DNA of 64,000 nt, taken from the NCBI GenBank assembly GCA_963709665.1, contig CAVPWU010000011.1:62001-126000 (forward strand), in the 5' to 3' direction. The translations under genes were made by a program, and so were the position numbers. Positions 15,984-24,086 of this stretch are shown one piece after another (positions within the stretch are counted from its first letter, which is position 1; the number at the start of each line of letters is the position of its first letter). The notes beneath the pieces are model-generated. The model searched no databases. It was not told the origin of the DNA and saw nothing but the letters and a program-made list of their open reading frames with translations. The stretch comes from DASZIT01 sp963709665 (GTDB taxonomy: Bacteria > Actinomycetota > Acidimicrobiia > Acidimicrobiales > RAAP-2).

Positions 15984-16019
15984 GCCCCGGGCGGGCCCGT
16001 CAGCCGCCGCCCGGGCTCA
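15982..16019. terminator. bidirectional stem-loop between convergent genes
   Basis: GAGCCCCGGGCGG pairs with CCGCCCGGGCTC with a single bulged base. Both stop codons lie in its arms. There is no T tract, as is usual in GC-rich actinobacteria. Confidence 0.6.
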
Positions 16020-16988
16020 GAGCTCGAGGAGCACCTTCCCCACCGCCCCCCGCCCGGCCACCAGCTCCAGGGCTCCCACCACCTGGTCGAGGGGGAAGGT
16101 GGCACCGATGTGCGGCACCACCACGCCGGTCCGGAGCAGCGCGAGCAGCTCGTCCTCGTTGCGCTCGTACTCCTCCGGGCACCGCTCGGCGAAGTCCCGG
16201 AACTGGAAGCCCAGGATCCGGGAGCCCTTCAGCAGCACCAGGTTGAGGGGGATACGGGGGATCTCGCCGGAGGCGTAGCCGACGGTCACGAAGCGGCCCC
16301 CCCAGCGCAGGGTCCGCAGGGCGGGCTCGGCCAGGTCCCCGCCGACCGGGTCGACCACCACGTCGGCCCCGGCCGGGAGGAGGGTCCGGAGGGCGGCCCG
16401 CAGGTCGCCGGCGGTGTGGTCGACCAGGTTGCCGGCCCCGTAGGCGGCGGCCACCTCCAGCTTGGCGTCCGAGGAGGCCACCGCCGTCACGGTGGCCCCG
16501 AGGTGCACGCCGAGCTGGACGGCGGCCAGGCCGACCCCGCCCCCGGCGCCCAGCACGATCAGCTCCTCGCCCGGCTGCAGCCGGGCCACCGACCGGAGCA
16601 CGTGGTAGGCGGTGCGGTGGGCGACCCCGAAGGCGGCGGCCACCCGGTCGTCCACCCCGTCGGGCACCACCCGCATGGTGGCGGCCGGCATGGCCACCTG
16701 CTCGGCGAAGGCCCCGACCATGGCGGTGCCCATGACGTGGTCGCCGGCGACGATCCCCTCCACCCCCGGGCCCACCTCCTCGACCACCCCGGCGAACTCG
16801 CTCCCGGGCACGAAGGGGGTGGGCACCGAGAGCTGGTACTGGTCGGCGATCAGCAGCACGTCGGGGAAGTTCACCGAGGCGGCGGCCACCCGGACCCGGA
16901 CCTCGCCGGCCCCCACGTCGGGGACGGGGCGCTCCTCGACGGTCACGGTGCCCGGCCCCCCGTAGCGGGCGCAGACGGCGGCCCGCAC
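16017..16988 (-). CDS. NADPH:quinone oxidoreductase-like (zinc-free MDR) protein
   Basis: The 323-residue sequence has the medium-chain reductase layout without zinc ligands: VNFPDVLLIADQYQLSVPTP, FVPGSEFAGVVEEVGPGVEG, and the nucleotide-binding VLGAGGGVGLAAVQLGVHLG. SVNFPDxL is characteristic of the quinone oxidoreductase/enoyl reductase-like branch that uses NADPH. GFQFRDFAERCPEEYERNED near the C-terminus is typical of actinobacterial members near acyl-CoA genes. It is in the same direction as, and 45 bp downstream of, the phosphotransferase gene. Confidence 0.88.
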   Translation of the reverse strand: MRAAVCARYGGPGTVTVEERPVPDVGAGEVRVRVAAASVNFPDVLLIADQYQLSVPTPFVPGSEFAGVVEEVGPGVEGIVAGDHVMGTAMVGAFAEQVAMPAATMRVVPDGVDDRVAAAFGVAHRTAYHVLRSVARLQPGEELIVLGAGGGVGLAAVQLGVHLGATVTAVASSDAKLEVAAAYGAGNLVDHTAGDLRAALRTLLPAGADVVVDPVGGDLAEPALRTLRWGGRFVTVGYASGEIPRIPLNLVLLKGSRILGFQFRDFAERCPEEYERNEDELLALLRTGVVVPHIGATFPLDQVVGALELVAGRGAVGKVLLEL

Positions 16989-17033
16989 CTCAGCGGCCGC
17001 CGGCGCCGGGGACGCCGGCCGACGGGGAGCGGC

Positions 17034-18047
17034 TCACCCCTTGTAGTCCGTGGACTCGGCGAGGTCGGCGGCGCCCTGCATCAGGTTGAGGATGACCGGC
17101 CCGTACGCCTGCAGCACCACGTTGTCCCCCGCCCGCTGGAACCCCTGCTCGAGCACGACGGCCAGCTTCCACTTGGCCAGCACGCAGTAGTAGTCGATGT
17201 CGTCGACCTGTCGGCCGGACACCTCGGCGTAACGGTCGACGACAGCGGTGCGGGACGGCATGCCCTTCATGTCCACATAGGAGATCTCCCCGTCCCCGGC
17301 GTCGGGGTCCTCGGGCCACCCGTTGACCACCCAGGCCAGATCGAGCTTGGGGTCGCCCACGGTGCCCATCTCCCAGTCGACGATGGCGGCCATGGTGGCC
17401 GGCGCCCCGTGCTGGTACATCACGTTGGCGAACTGGTAGTCGCCGTGCATCAGGCCGGGGATGAAGTCGAGGGGCCGGTGCGCCCGCAGCCAGGCGGCGG
17501 CCTCGTCGAAGCCGGGGAGCTCCCGTCCCTTGACCCGCTCGAGGAAGGCCGTCCACCGGTCGACCTGGCGCTCGTGGAACCCGTCGGGGTGTCCCAGGTC
17601 CTGGAGCCCCTTGGCCTGCCAGTCCACCTGGGAGAGCCGGGCGATGCCGTCGACCAGCTCGAAGGCCAGCCCCTGCCGGGCCTCGAGGTCGGTGTCGAAG
17701 GGGGCCGGCCAGCCGTCGGTGTTCATCGGCGACCACCCGTCGACGAACCCCATCAGGTAGAAGGCACGGCCGAGCACCGAGGTGTCGTCACAGGCGGCGA
17801 TGGCGCTGGTGTGGGGGACGTCGGTGCCGTCGAGGGCGTCGATGATCCGCCACTCCCGCAGGATCCCGGCGTCCCGGCTGTCCGGGGCCGAGGCCGGGGG
17901 GATCCGGAGGGCGGCGTGGAGCGAGCCCCGGGTGATCTCGTAGATCTCGTTCTGGGTGCCACCCGACACGAACTGGTGCTCGATCGGCGCACCCACCTCG
18001 AGGTCGCGGGAGTCCATCCAGGTCGCCAGTCGGTCAAGGTCGATCAT
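17034..18047 (-). CDS. aminoglycoside-phosphotransferase-fold kinase (ACAD10/11-like)
   Basis: From the ATG at 18047 (GAGGAA site) the 337-residue protein shows FVSGGTQNEIYEI as the glycine-rich loop, HGDYQFANVMYQHG as the catalytic loop (HGDxxxxN) and VDWEMGTVGDPKLDLAW as the metal-binding DxE segment. This phosphotransferase family is repeatedly found with acyl-CoA dehydrogenases; the eukaryotic relatives ACAD10/11 phosphorylate 4-hydroxy fatty acyl-CoAs. A role in removing a hydroxyl from an acyl-CoA fits this neighbourhood, but is inference. It diverges from the TetR gene at 18134. Confidence 0.87.
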   Translation of the reverse strand: MIDLDRLATWMDSRDLEVGAPIEHQFVSGGTQNEIYEITRGSLHAALRIPPASAPDSRDAGILREWRIIDALDGTDVPHTSAIAACDDTSVLGRAFYLMGFVDGWSPMNTDGWPAPFDTDLEARQGLAFELVDGIARLSQVDWQAKGLQDLGHPDGFHERQVDRWTAFLERVKGRELPGFDEAAAWLRAHRPLDFIPGLMHGDYQFANVMYQHGAPATMAAIVDWEMGTVGDPKLDLAWVVNGWPEDPDAGDGEISYVDMKGMPSRTAVVDRYAEVSGRQVDDIDYYCVLAKWKLAVVLEQGFQRAGDNVVLQAYGPVILNLMQGAADLAESTDYKG

Positions 18048-18115
18048 CGGTGGTTCCTCGATTCGTGGTCCAAACGTGTGGCGGACGGCGGCCGTGCCCC
18101 CACCCCGTGCTCCGA

Positions 18116-18130
18116 CAGAATAACATTCTG
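18116..18130. promoter_or_regulatory. TetR-type operator between kinase and tetR genes
   Basis: CAGAAT-AAC-ATTCTG is a perfect 15-bp inverted repeat whose right end is 3 bp before the tetR start codon. Binding there would block tetR transcription and the divergent kinase promoter, the usual autoregulatory design. Confidence 0.6.
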
Positions 18131-18133
18131 AGT

Positions 18134-18790
18134 ATGGAGAATCCACATCCGGGCGAACAGAACGACGTAGCGGCGCGGATCGCCGGGCGGACGCTGGCCA
18201 ACCGGATGCCCGACTACTCGGGCGAGGTCCGCCGGTTGCTCGACGCCGGCCGGGAGGTCATGGCCCAGCGGGGCACCGCCTCGCGGCCCAGGGTGGCCGA
18301 CATCGTGGAGGCGTCGGGGCTGTCCAACGACGCCTTCTACCGGCACTTCGTCTCCAAGGACTCGTTGGTGGCGGCCATCCTCGAGGACGGCATGGAGCGG
18401 CTGCGGAGCTATCTCTCCCACCAGATGGCCAAGGAGGCGTCCGCCGAGGACCGGGTCCGCCGGTGGGTGGAGGGGGTGCTGGCCCAGGCCGCCGGTGAGG
18501 GTGCCGCCACCACCTTGGCCGTCCTGTGGAACGCCGGCACCCTGGGGCAGGCCGTGGGTTCGCCCCCCCTGTCGCCGAGCGCCCCGTTGGCGTCCCTGCT
18601 GGTCGAACCCTTCATCGAACTGGGGAGCCACCGGCCGGAGCTCGACGCCACGCTGGTGGCCCACGCCATGGTGGGCAGGCTCACCGACCACCTCTGGCAG
18701 CGGAGCCGGCCCGACCCCGCCGAGCTCGAGCATCTGGTGGCGTTCAGCGTGGCCACCGCCATCCCGACGACGGCGCCGTCGCCCCACTGA
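18134..18790 (+). CDS. TetR-family transcriptional regulator
   Basis: The 218-residue product has a canonical TetR helix-turn-helix at residues about 53-75 (RVADIVEASGLSNDAFYRHF), then VSKDSLVAAILEDGMERL. The C-terminal ligand domain is divergent. The ATG at 18134 almost abuts a perfect palindrome with no room for a ribosome site, so the mRNA may be nearly leaderless; a later start at residue 25 (MPDYSGEV) is an alternative. It probably represses itself and the kinase/reductase genes, with an acyl-CoA as likely inducer by analogy with other TetR regulators of lipid catabolism. Confidence 0.88.
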   Translation: MENPHPGEQNDVAARIAGRTLANRMPDYSGEVRRLLDAGREVMAQRGTASRPRVADIVEASGLSNDAFYRHFVSKDSLVAAILEDGMERLRSYLSHQMAKEASAEDRVRRWVEGVLAQAAGEGAATTLAVLWNAGTLGQAVGSPPLSPSAPLASLLVEPFIELGSHRPELDATLVAHAMVGRLTDHLWQRSRPDPAELEHLVAFSVATAIPTTAPSPH

Positions 18791-18793
18791 CGG

Positions 18794-19519
18794 TCAGGAG
18801 GGGTGCTCGACCCTCACCCCGTTGAGGATCACGTCCCACAGCTCCTCGGCCAGGTCGGTGGCGTCCACCCGGGTGGACGCCCCTCCGATGGCCACCGAGA
18901 AGGCGTTGAACATGATCACCTCGAGCACCATGCCGGAGATGGGTCGGCGGCGGAGGCCGGGCCGGATGTGCCCATCGGCGGCCGCCTCGTCGAGCAGGTC
19001 CCCGAACAGGGCGACCAGTGGCTCGAAGGCCAGGGCCGCCTCCGCCGGGTGACTGGTCAGCAGCTGTTGGGCGAAGTCGACCATCGCCGGGGCGGCCGGG
19101 ATCGGCGCCGAGGTGCCGATGGCCGGGGCGGGACGGCAGAGCCGGTAGTACTCGACCACGAACCGGTGGAGGCGGTCGAGCGAGCTGTCCTCCTCGGCCA
19201 CCTGCCCCCGGAGCAGCTCGGTGGTGGACCGGACCGACTCCTCGAAGAGGGCCAGCAGCAGCTCGTGCTTGCCGTTGAAGTACTGGTAGAAGAGCCGCAA
19301 CGACTGGCCGGAGCGCTCCACCACCTCGTGGACGGTGAAGTCCCGTCCGGAGTCTCCGTCGTTCATCAGCTCGAGGGCGGCGTCCAGGAACCGCTGCAGT
19401 CGGTTCTCGGCCCGGGTCTTGGCGGTGTAGAGCGACCGGGCCACGGCCAGCTCCCGGCGGCTCACCGACGAGTCGCCGGCCGCGGGCTCGGCCTCGGCCA
19501 CCGACTCCTCGTTCGTCAC
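18794..19519 (-). CDS. TetR-family transcriptional regulator
   Basis: The 241-residue protein has an acidic disordered N-terminus (MTNEESVAEAEPAAGDSS) and a TetR DNA-binding domain: RLQRFLDAALELMNDGD, FTVHEVVERSGQSLRLFYQY and FNGKHELLLALFEESV. It follows the enoyl-CoA hydratase gene by 57 bp on the same strand, so it may be cotranscribed with the ligase-dehydrogenase operon it probably controls. Its end is 3 bp from that of the convergent tetR gene at 18134. No obvious operator lies at its own 5' side, which supports cotranscription. Confidence 0.88.
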   Translation of the reverse strand: MTNEESVAEAEPAAGDSSVSRRELAVARSLYTAKTRAENRLQRFLDAALELMNDGDSGRDFTVHEVVERSGQSLRLFYQYFNGKHELLLALFEESVRSTTELLRGQVAEEDSSLDRLHRFVVEYYRLCRPAPAIGTSAPIPAAPAMVDFAQQLLTSHPAEAALAFEPLVALFGDLLDEAAADGHIRPGLRRRPISGMVLEVIMFNAFSVAIGGASTRVDATDLAEELWDVILNGVRVEHPS

Positions 19520-19576
19520 CGCGCCGATCCTACTGGTGGGTAACCGGAGGCCGGGACCTTCACGCCTCGACCACCC

Positions 19577-20365
19577 CTAGGCCTCCGGCCGGCGTGGCGC
19601 CAGCAGGCGGTCGATGTTGGCCCGTAGCTCGGGGGACGTGAACGACCGGTCCTCGGCGGCCAGCGCGAAGTCGAGGGTGGCCACCACCGCCCGCTCGAGG
19701 TGGAGGTTGAGGATGCGCTTGGTGTCCGCCACCGCCTGGCGGGGCAGCTTGGCGATCCGGTGGGCGCAGGCCAGCGCCTGGGCCACCACCTCGTCGTCAG
19801 GGCAGACGTGGTTGGCCAGCCCCATCTCCGCCGCCCGGCGGGCCGGGATCCGGTCGCCGGTGAGGGCGTACTCCTTGGCCAGCTGGAGGCTGGTCATCAG
19901 CGGCCAGGTCACCGGACCCCCGTCGGCGGCCACCAGCCCGAGCATCACGTGCGGGTCGGCCAGGTGGGCGGTCTCCGCCATGTAGACGATGTCGGAGAGC
20001 GCCACCAGGCTGCACCCCAGGCCGACGGCCGGCCCGTTCACCGCCGCCACGATGGGGACCCGGCACCGCACCATGCCGGTCACGATCTTCTTGCCGTCGA
20101 TCAGTGTCTCCCGGCGGAGCTCGGCGTCGCCGGTCAGCTCGTCGAGGTAGTGGAAGTCGCCGCCGGCGGAGAAGGCCCGTCCCTTGCCGGTCAGCACCAC
20201 CGCCCGGACGTCGTCGTCCTCGTCGATCTGCGGGAAGAGGTCGGCCAACCCGCTGTGGAGTCCGTGGTTGGTGGCGTTCAGCTGCTCGGGACGGTTGAGT
20301 CGGATGATCCGGATCGGACCGTCCGACTCCACCTCGAGCTCGTCGGTGAGTGCGTAGGGGGTCAT
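19577..20365 (-). CDS. enoyl-CoA hydratase/isomerase family protein
   Basis: The 262-residue crotonase-fold protein has the CoA-binding and oxyanion elements RAVVLTGKGRAFSAGGDFHY and VNGPAVGLGCSLVALSD. In true hydratases the next segment, QPE, carries the first catalytic Glu; here it reads ADPHVMLGLVAADGG, so a His replaces that Glu and the second Glu position is also non-acidic. It may therefore be an isomerase, hydrolase or a hydratase with a different mechanism. The ATG overlaps the stop of the upstream acyl-CoA dehydrogenase (ATGA), so it is the fourth gene of a ligase-dehydrogenase pair-hydratase operon. Confidence 0.87.
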   Translation of the reverse strand: MTPYALTDELEVESDGPIRIIRLNRPEQLNATNHGLHSGLADLFPQIDEDDDVRAVVLTGKGRAFSAGGDFHYLDELTGDAELRRETLIDGKKIVTGMVRCRVPIVAAVNGPAVGLGCSLVALSDIVYMAETAHLADPHVMLGLVAADGGPVTWPLMTSLQLAKEYALTGDRIPARRAAEMGLANHVCPDDEVVAQALACAHRIAKLPRQAVADTKRILNLHLERAVVATLDFALAAEDRSFTSPELRANIDRLLAPRRPEA

Positions 20366-21489
20366 GAGGCGGGCAATCCTAGGATGCGGCCGGCCACCAG
20401 GTTCCGCTGGATCTGCGAGGTGCCACCCATCACGCTCTGCGCCCGGCTGTAGAGGTACACCTTGAGCCAGGTGTCGTCGCCGCCGAACCCCATGCCCCCC
20501 AGAGCCAGGGCGGCGGCCCCCACCGTCTGCTCCGTCGAGGTCATCAGCAGCTTGTCGATGGAGCCCTCCGGCCCGTGGGAGATCCCGTCGAGCCGCTCGG
20601 AGAGGCGCCGGCTGACGTGGAGCCGGAGCATGTCGGCCTCCACGATGGCCCAGCCCAGCTCGCGGAGCTGGCCGGCGCTGTAGGCCGACGGGTCCGCCCG
20701 GACCTGGGCCACCAGGTCCTTGACCAGCTTCTTGTACCGGCCGGCGAAGCCGAGCTGGTGGGGCTCCCGCTCGTGGCTGACCACCGTCATGGCCAGCGGC
20801 CAGCCTTCGCCGGGGCGTCCGATCATGTCGGCGGCCGGGACCCGGGCGTGGTCGAAGTGGACCTCCCCGAACTCCTTGGTGATCCCGTTGATCATCGGCA
20901 GCGGCCGCTGCTCGATCCCCGGCTGGCGCATCGACACCGCGAAGGCGGAGATCCCCTTGTGCTTGGGGACGTCGTGGTCGGTGCGGGCCAGGACCAGGCA
21001 CATGTCGGCGTCGTCCGAGTAGCTGGTCCAGACCTTGTGGCCCACGATGACGTACTCGTCCCCGTGGCGATCGGCGCGGGTGGTCAGCGAGGCCAGGTCC
21101 GACCCGGCGTCGGGCTCGCTGAACCCCTGGCACCACCGGACCTGCCCGCTGACGATCCCGGGCAGGAACCGCTGCTGGATCTCCGGGCTGCCGTGCTCCA
21201 GGATTCCCTCCACCAGGTAGCCCAGGCCGGGGCGGGGCGGGGCCCCGGCGGCGGCCAGCTCCTCGTCGATGATCACGTCGTAGACGCTGGGCAGGTCCTG
21301 TCCGCCGATCTCCTTCGGCCAGGTGGCGCCGAAGAAGCCGCCGTCGTAGAGCGACTGGTGCCACCTGGCCTGTCCGGCCCAGTAGCGGTCGTCGGTGGAG
21401 GAGGCGGGCAGGCCGGGGTCGTTGGTGGCGATCCAGCTCCGTAGCCGCTGGCGGAACTCGGTCTCCTCGGGGGAGTCAGTGAAGTCCAT
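20362..21489 (-). CDS. acyl-CoA dehydrogenase, larger subunit of second heteromeric pair
   Basis: This 375-residue protein begins MDFTDSPEETEFRQRLRSWI and shows RWCQGFSEPDAGSDLASLTT, IVGHKVWTSYSDDADMCLVL and the C-terminal SVMGGTSQIQRNLVAGRILG. As in the protein at 12260, the usual EGT catalytic Glu is replaced (MGGTSQIQR). It overlaps the start of its partner-coding gene by 14 bp, implying coupled synthesis of equal amounts. The pair resembles actinobacterial FadE heteromers that act on steroid or branched side chains. The specific acyl-CoA is unknown. Confidence 0.9.
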   Translation of the reverse strand: MDFTDSPEETEFRQRLRSWIATNDPGLPASSTDDRYWAGQARWHQSLYDGGFFGATWPKEIGGQDLPSVYDVIIDEELAAAGAPPRPGLGYLVEGILEHGSPEIQQRFLPGIVSGQVRWCQGFSEPDAGSDLASLTTRADRHGDEYVIVGHKVWTSYSDDADMCLVLARTDHDVPKHKGISAFAVSMRQPGIEQRPLPMINGITKEFGEVHFDHARVPAADMIGRPGEGWPLAMTVVSHEREPHQLGFAGRYKKLVKDLVAQVRADPSAYSAGQLRELGWAIVEADMLRLHVSRRLSERLDGISHGPEGSIDKLLMTSTEQTVGAAALALGGMGFGGDDTWLKVYLYSRAQSVMGGTSQIQRNLVAGRILGLPAS

Positions 21490-22519
21490 CGTCACCCCCG
21501 AGGCCCTGGAGGGCGAGGACCCGGTCGAGGCTGGCGTTGGCCCCACCCAGCAGCTGGCTGGAGAGCAGGGCCCGGCGGAGGTAGACGTGGGCCAGGCACT
21601 CCCAGGTGTTGCCGATGCCCCCGTGCACCTGGATGGAGATCTCACCGACCGTCCGCGCCGCCCGGGCACAGTAGGCCTTGGCCATGGCCGCCGCCTCCAC
21701 CGCCCCGGAGGGCGGGAGGGCGTCGACCGCCCAGGCGGCGTGGCGGGCGATGCTGCGGGAGCCCTCCATCAGCACCAGGGCGTCGGCCAGCAGGTGCTGG
21801 ACAGCCTGGAACGAGCCGATGGGCCGGCCGAACTGCTGGCGGCCGCCGGCGTACTCGACGGCGAGGTCGATGGCCCCCCGCATGGCTCCCACCAGGTCAG
21901 CGCTGGTGAGAGCCAGCCCCAGGGCGGTCCAGGCGTCGAGGTCGTCGGCGGTCAGGGCCCGGACCTGGCCGTCGAGCTTCCGGACCACCGTCCCGGCGGC
22001 GGCGCCGGCGGCGGGCCGGGTCAGGTCGGCCCGCAGGTCGAGGGGCCGGACCGCCACCTCGGCCAGGGCGTGGCCCCCCCCGGCGGGGACCAGGACCAGG
22101 GCGGAGGGGGAGCGGTCGGCGTCCACCGCCACCAGCTCGGATCCCAGGGCCCCGTCGACGGCGACGGTCAGCTCCGACAGGGTGGGGGTGAGCCCCACCG
22201 TCTCGGTGGCGGTGGCGGCGGGGGCGCCGGTCCGCCGCCGGAGCTCGGCGGCCAGGGTCGGGCCGGTGAAGGGGGCGTCGGCCAGCCCCCGGGCAAGCTC
22301 CTCGGCGATGAGGGCCACCTCCACCCCGGAGGCCAGCGGAGCGTCCCCGTCGTCGGCGTCGCGCAGCTCACGCCATCCCGACGACGCCACCGCGGCGTCG
22401 AGCCTGTCCGAGCGCTCCCGGTCGTCGAGCTGGCCGACGGTCCGGGGACCGAGCCGGTCGACCACCTGGGTGGCCGAGTCGCGCACGGCCTGCTGGTCGG
22501 AGGAGAGGCGGACATCCAT
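21476..22519 (-). CDS. acyl-CoA dehydrogenase, partner subunit of second pair
   Basis: The 347-residue product has a divergent N-terminal domain and a recognisable C-terminal helical domain: GRQQFGRPIGSFQAVQHLLA, AAMAKAYCARAARTVGEISI, QVHGGIGNTWECLAHVYLRR. QVHGGIGNTWE is the variant found in the non-catalytic partner of FadE pairs. The start codon overlaps the ligase stop (TGATG) and the 3' end overlaps the next dehydrogenase by 14 bp, so ligase and both subunits are translationally linked. Confidence 0.87.
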   Translation of the reverse strand: MDVRLSSDQQAVRDSATQVVDRLGPRTVGQLDDRERSDRLDAAVASSGWRELRDADDGDAPLASGVEVALIAEELARGLADAPFTGPTLAAELRRRTGAPAATATETVGLTPTLSELTVAVDGALGSELVAVDADRSPSALVLVPAGGGHALAEVAVRPLDLRADLTRPAAGAAAGTVVRKLDGQVRALTADDLDAWTALGLALTSADLVGAMRGAIDLAVEYAGGRQQFGRPIGSFQAVQHLLADALVLMEGSRSIARHAAWAVDALPPSGAVEAAAMAKAYCARAARTVGEISIQVHGGIGNTWECLAHVYLRRALLSSQLLGGANASLDRVLALQGLGGDDGLH

Positions 22520-24039
22520 CAGGAGACGCCCTCTCGAGCCAGCAGCCGCGGGGTCCACTCGTCGCGGAGGGCGCGCCGGAGCACCTTGCCGGACGGCAGC
22601 CGGGGGATGGCGTCGACCACCACCACGTGGCGCAACTGCTTGTAGGAGGCCAGCGAGCCGGCCACCAGCTCGGCCAGCTCGCAGTCGGCGACCGGCACCG
22701 CGGGGTCGAGCTGCACGACGCCGACCGGCACCTCGCCGGCCCGCTCGTCGGTCAGGCCGAACACCGCACAGTCGAGGACGGCCGGGTGGCGGTGCAGGAC
22801 CGCCTCGATCTCCGCCGGTGCCACCTGGAACCCGTTGACCTTGATCATCTCCTTGGACCGGTCGGTGAGGTGGACCCACCCCTCGGCCTCCAACCATCCC
22901 ACGTCGCCGGTGCGGTACCAGCCGTCGGCGAACGCCTCGGCGGTGGCCTCCTCCGGCAGGTAGCCGGCCATGGCCGACGGGCTGAGGACCTGGATCTCGC
23001 CGATCTCGCCGGGCGGCAGGACCGCGCCGGTCTCGAGGTCGGCCACCCGGAGCTGCACGCCGTCGGGGGGCAGCCCGGCGGAGTCCAGGCGCCAGTGGGC
23101 GGGGTCGCCCACCGGGTTGACGGCGATGACCGGGAGCTCGCTGGCGCCGTAGCCCGGGAGCCAGCGCACCCCGGTCCGGCGGGTGACCGTCTCGGCCACG
23201 CTGGCCGTCACCGGCGTGGCCCCCCACATGATGTAGCGCAGGGAGGAGAGGTCGTACCGCTCGATGTCGGGGTGGTTGGCCATGGCCAGGGCGATCGGGG
23301 CCACCGCCATCTCGAGGGTCATCCGGTCGGTCTCGATCCGGCGGAGCACCTCGTCGAGGTCGAACCGTCGGTGCAGTCGGACGGTGGCGCCGGCGGTGGC
23401 CGCCGACAGCAGGTTGAGGAGGCCGAGGATGTGGGAGGGGGGCGTGGCCACCTGGAACCGGTCGTCGGGCCCGAGGCCCAGCGTCTCGCACCAGTGGAGG
23501 GTGGCCTCCCCCATCGAGCGGTGGGTGTGACGTACCGCCTTGGGGAGGCCGGTGGTGCCGGAGCTGAACACCAGGACCGACTCGTCGGTGTCGCGGACGC
23601 CGTCCACCGGGCCCGGGGCCACCGGGAGGTCGCCGGCCGACCATCCGTCGAGGTCGGTGACCCGGTCGGCGCCCAGCAGGCCCTCCATCAGCCCGGTGGC
23701 GGGGCCGTCGGTCACCGCGTGGACCGGGTCGGTCAGATCCAGGGCGTGGCCCACCTCGGTCGACTTCCAGGCGGGGCTGATCAACACGGCGGCCGCCCCC
23801 GCCTTGCTGACCCCGAACACCGCCGCCACGAACTCCACCCGGTTCGACGTCATCAGGGCCACCCGGTCGCCGGGCACCACCCCCGCCTTCTCGAGGTGGG
23901 CCCGGAAGGCGTCGGCCGCCTCGTCGAGCTGGCGGTACGACCACTGGTCGTCCCCGGCCAGGATGGCCGCCCGGTCCCCGAATCGAGCCGCGGCGCCCTC
24001 CAGGGCGTGGTGCGTCAGGGGGCCGGACATCGGAAACAT
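22519..24039 (-). CDS. AMP-forming acyl-CoA ligase
   Basis: The protein (506 aa from the ATG at 24039, GAGAAG site; MSGPL at 24030 is an alternative) contains LVFSSGTTGLPKAVRHTHRS, the adenylate motif PGYGASELP, DGWYRTGDVGWLEAEGWVHL and the C-terminal catalytic Lys in PRLPSGKVLRRALRDEW. The arrangement is like 4-coumarate:CoA ligase and FadD types. It is the first gene of an operon with a heteromeric dehydrogenase and hydratase-like protein, so it supplies the CoA ester they oxidise. It diverges from the acyl-CoA dehydrogenase gene at 24082 with only a 42-bp gap. Confidence 0.9.
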   Translation of the reverse strand: MFPMSGPLTHHALEGAAARFGDRAAILAGDDQWSYRQLDEAADAFRAHLEKAGVVPGDRVALMTSNRVEFVAAVFGVSKAGAAAVLISPAWKSTEVGHALDLTDPVHAVTDGPATGLMEGLLGADRVTDLDGWSAGDLPVAPGPVDGVRDTDESVLVFSSGTTGLPKAVRHTHRSMGEATLHWCETLGLGPDDRFQVATPPSHILGLLNLLSAATAGATVRLHRRFDLDEVLRRIETDRMTLEMAVAPIALAMANHPDIERYDLSSLRYIMWGATPVTASVAETVTRRTGVRWLPGYGASELPVIAVNPVGDPAHWRLDSAGLPPDGVQLRVADLETGAVLPPGEIGEIQVLSPSAMAGYLPEEATAEAFADGWYRTGDVGWLEAEGWVHLTDRSKEMIKVNGFQVAPAEIEAVLHRHPAVLDCAVFGLTDERAGEVPVGVVQLDPAVPVADCELAELVAGSLASYKQLRHVVVVDAIPRLPSGKVLRRALRDEWTPRLLAREGVS

Positions 24040-24064
24040 TCTTCTCGCTCGTGAGATCGACGTC

Positions 24065-24086
24065 AACATTAGGAGCATGTAATGTT
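24065..24086. promoter_or_regulatory. weak inverted repeat in a 42-bp divergent promoter gap
   Basis: AACATT and AATGTT are separated by 10 bp; the right arm covers the start codon of the dehydrogenase at 24082 and the loop holds its AGGAG site. It may be an operator or a small hairpin hiding the ribosome site. The arms are only 6 bp and AT-rich, so chance is possible. Confidence 0.3.
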
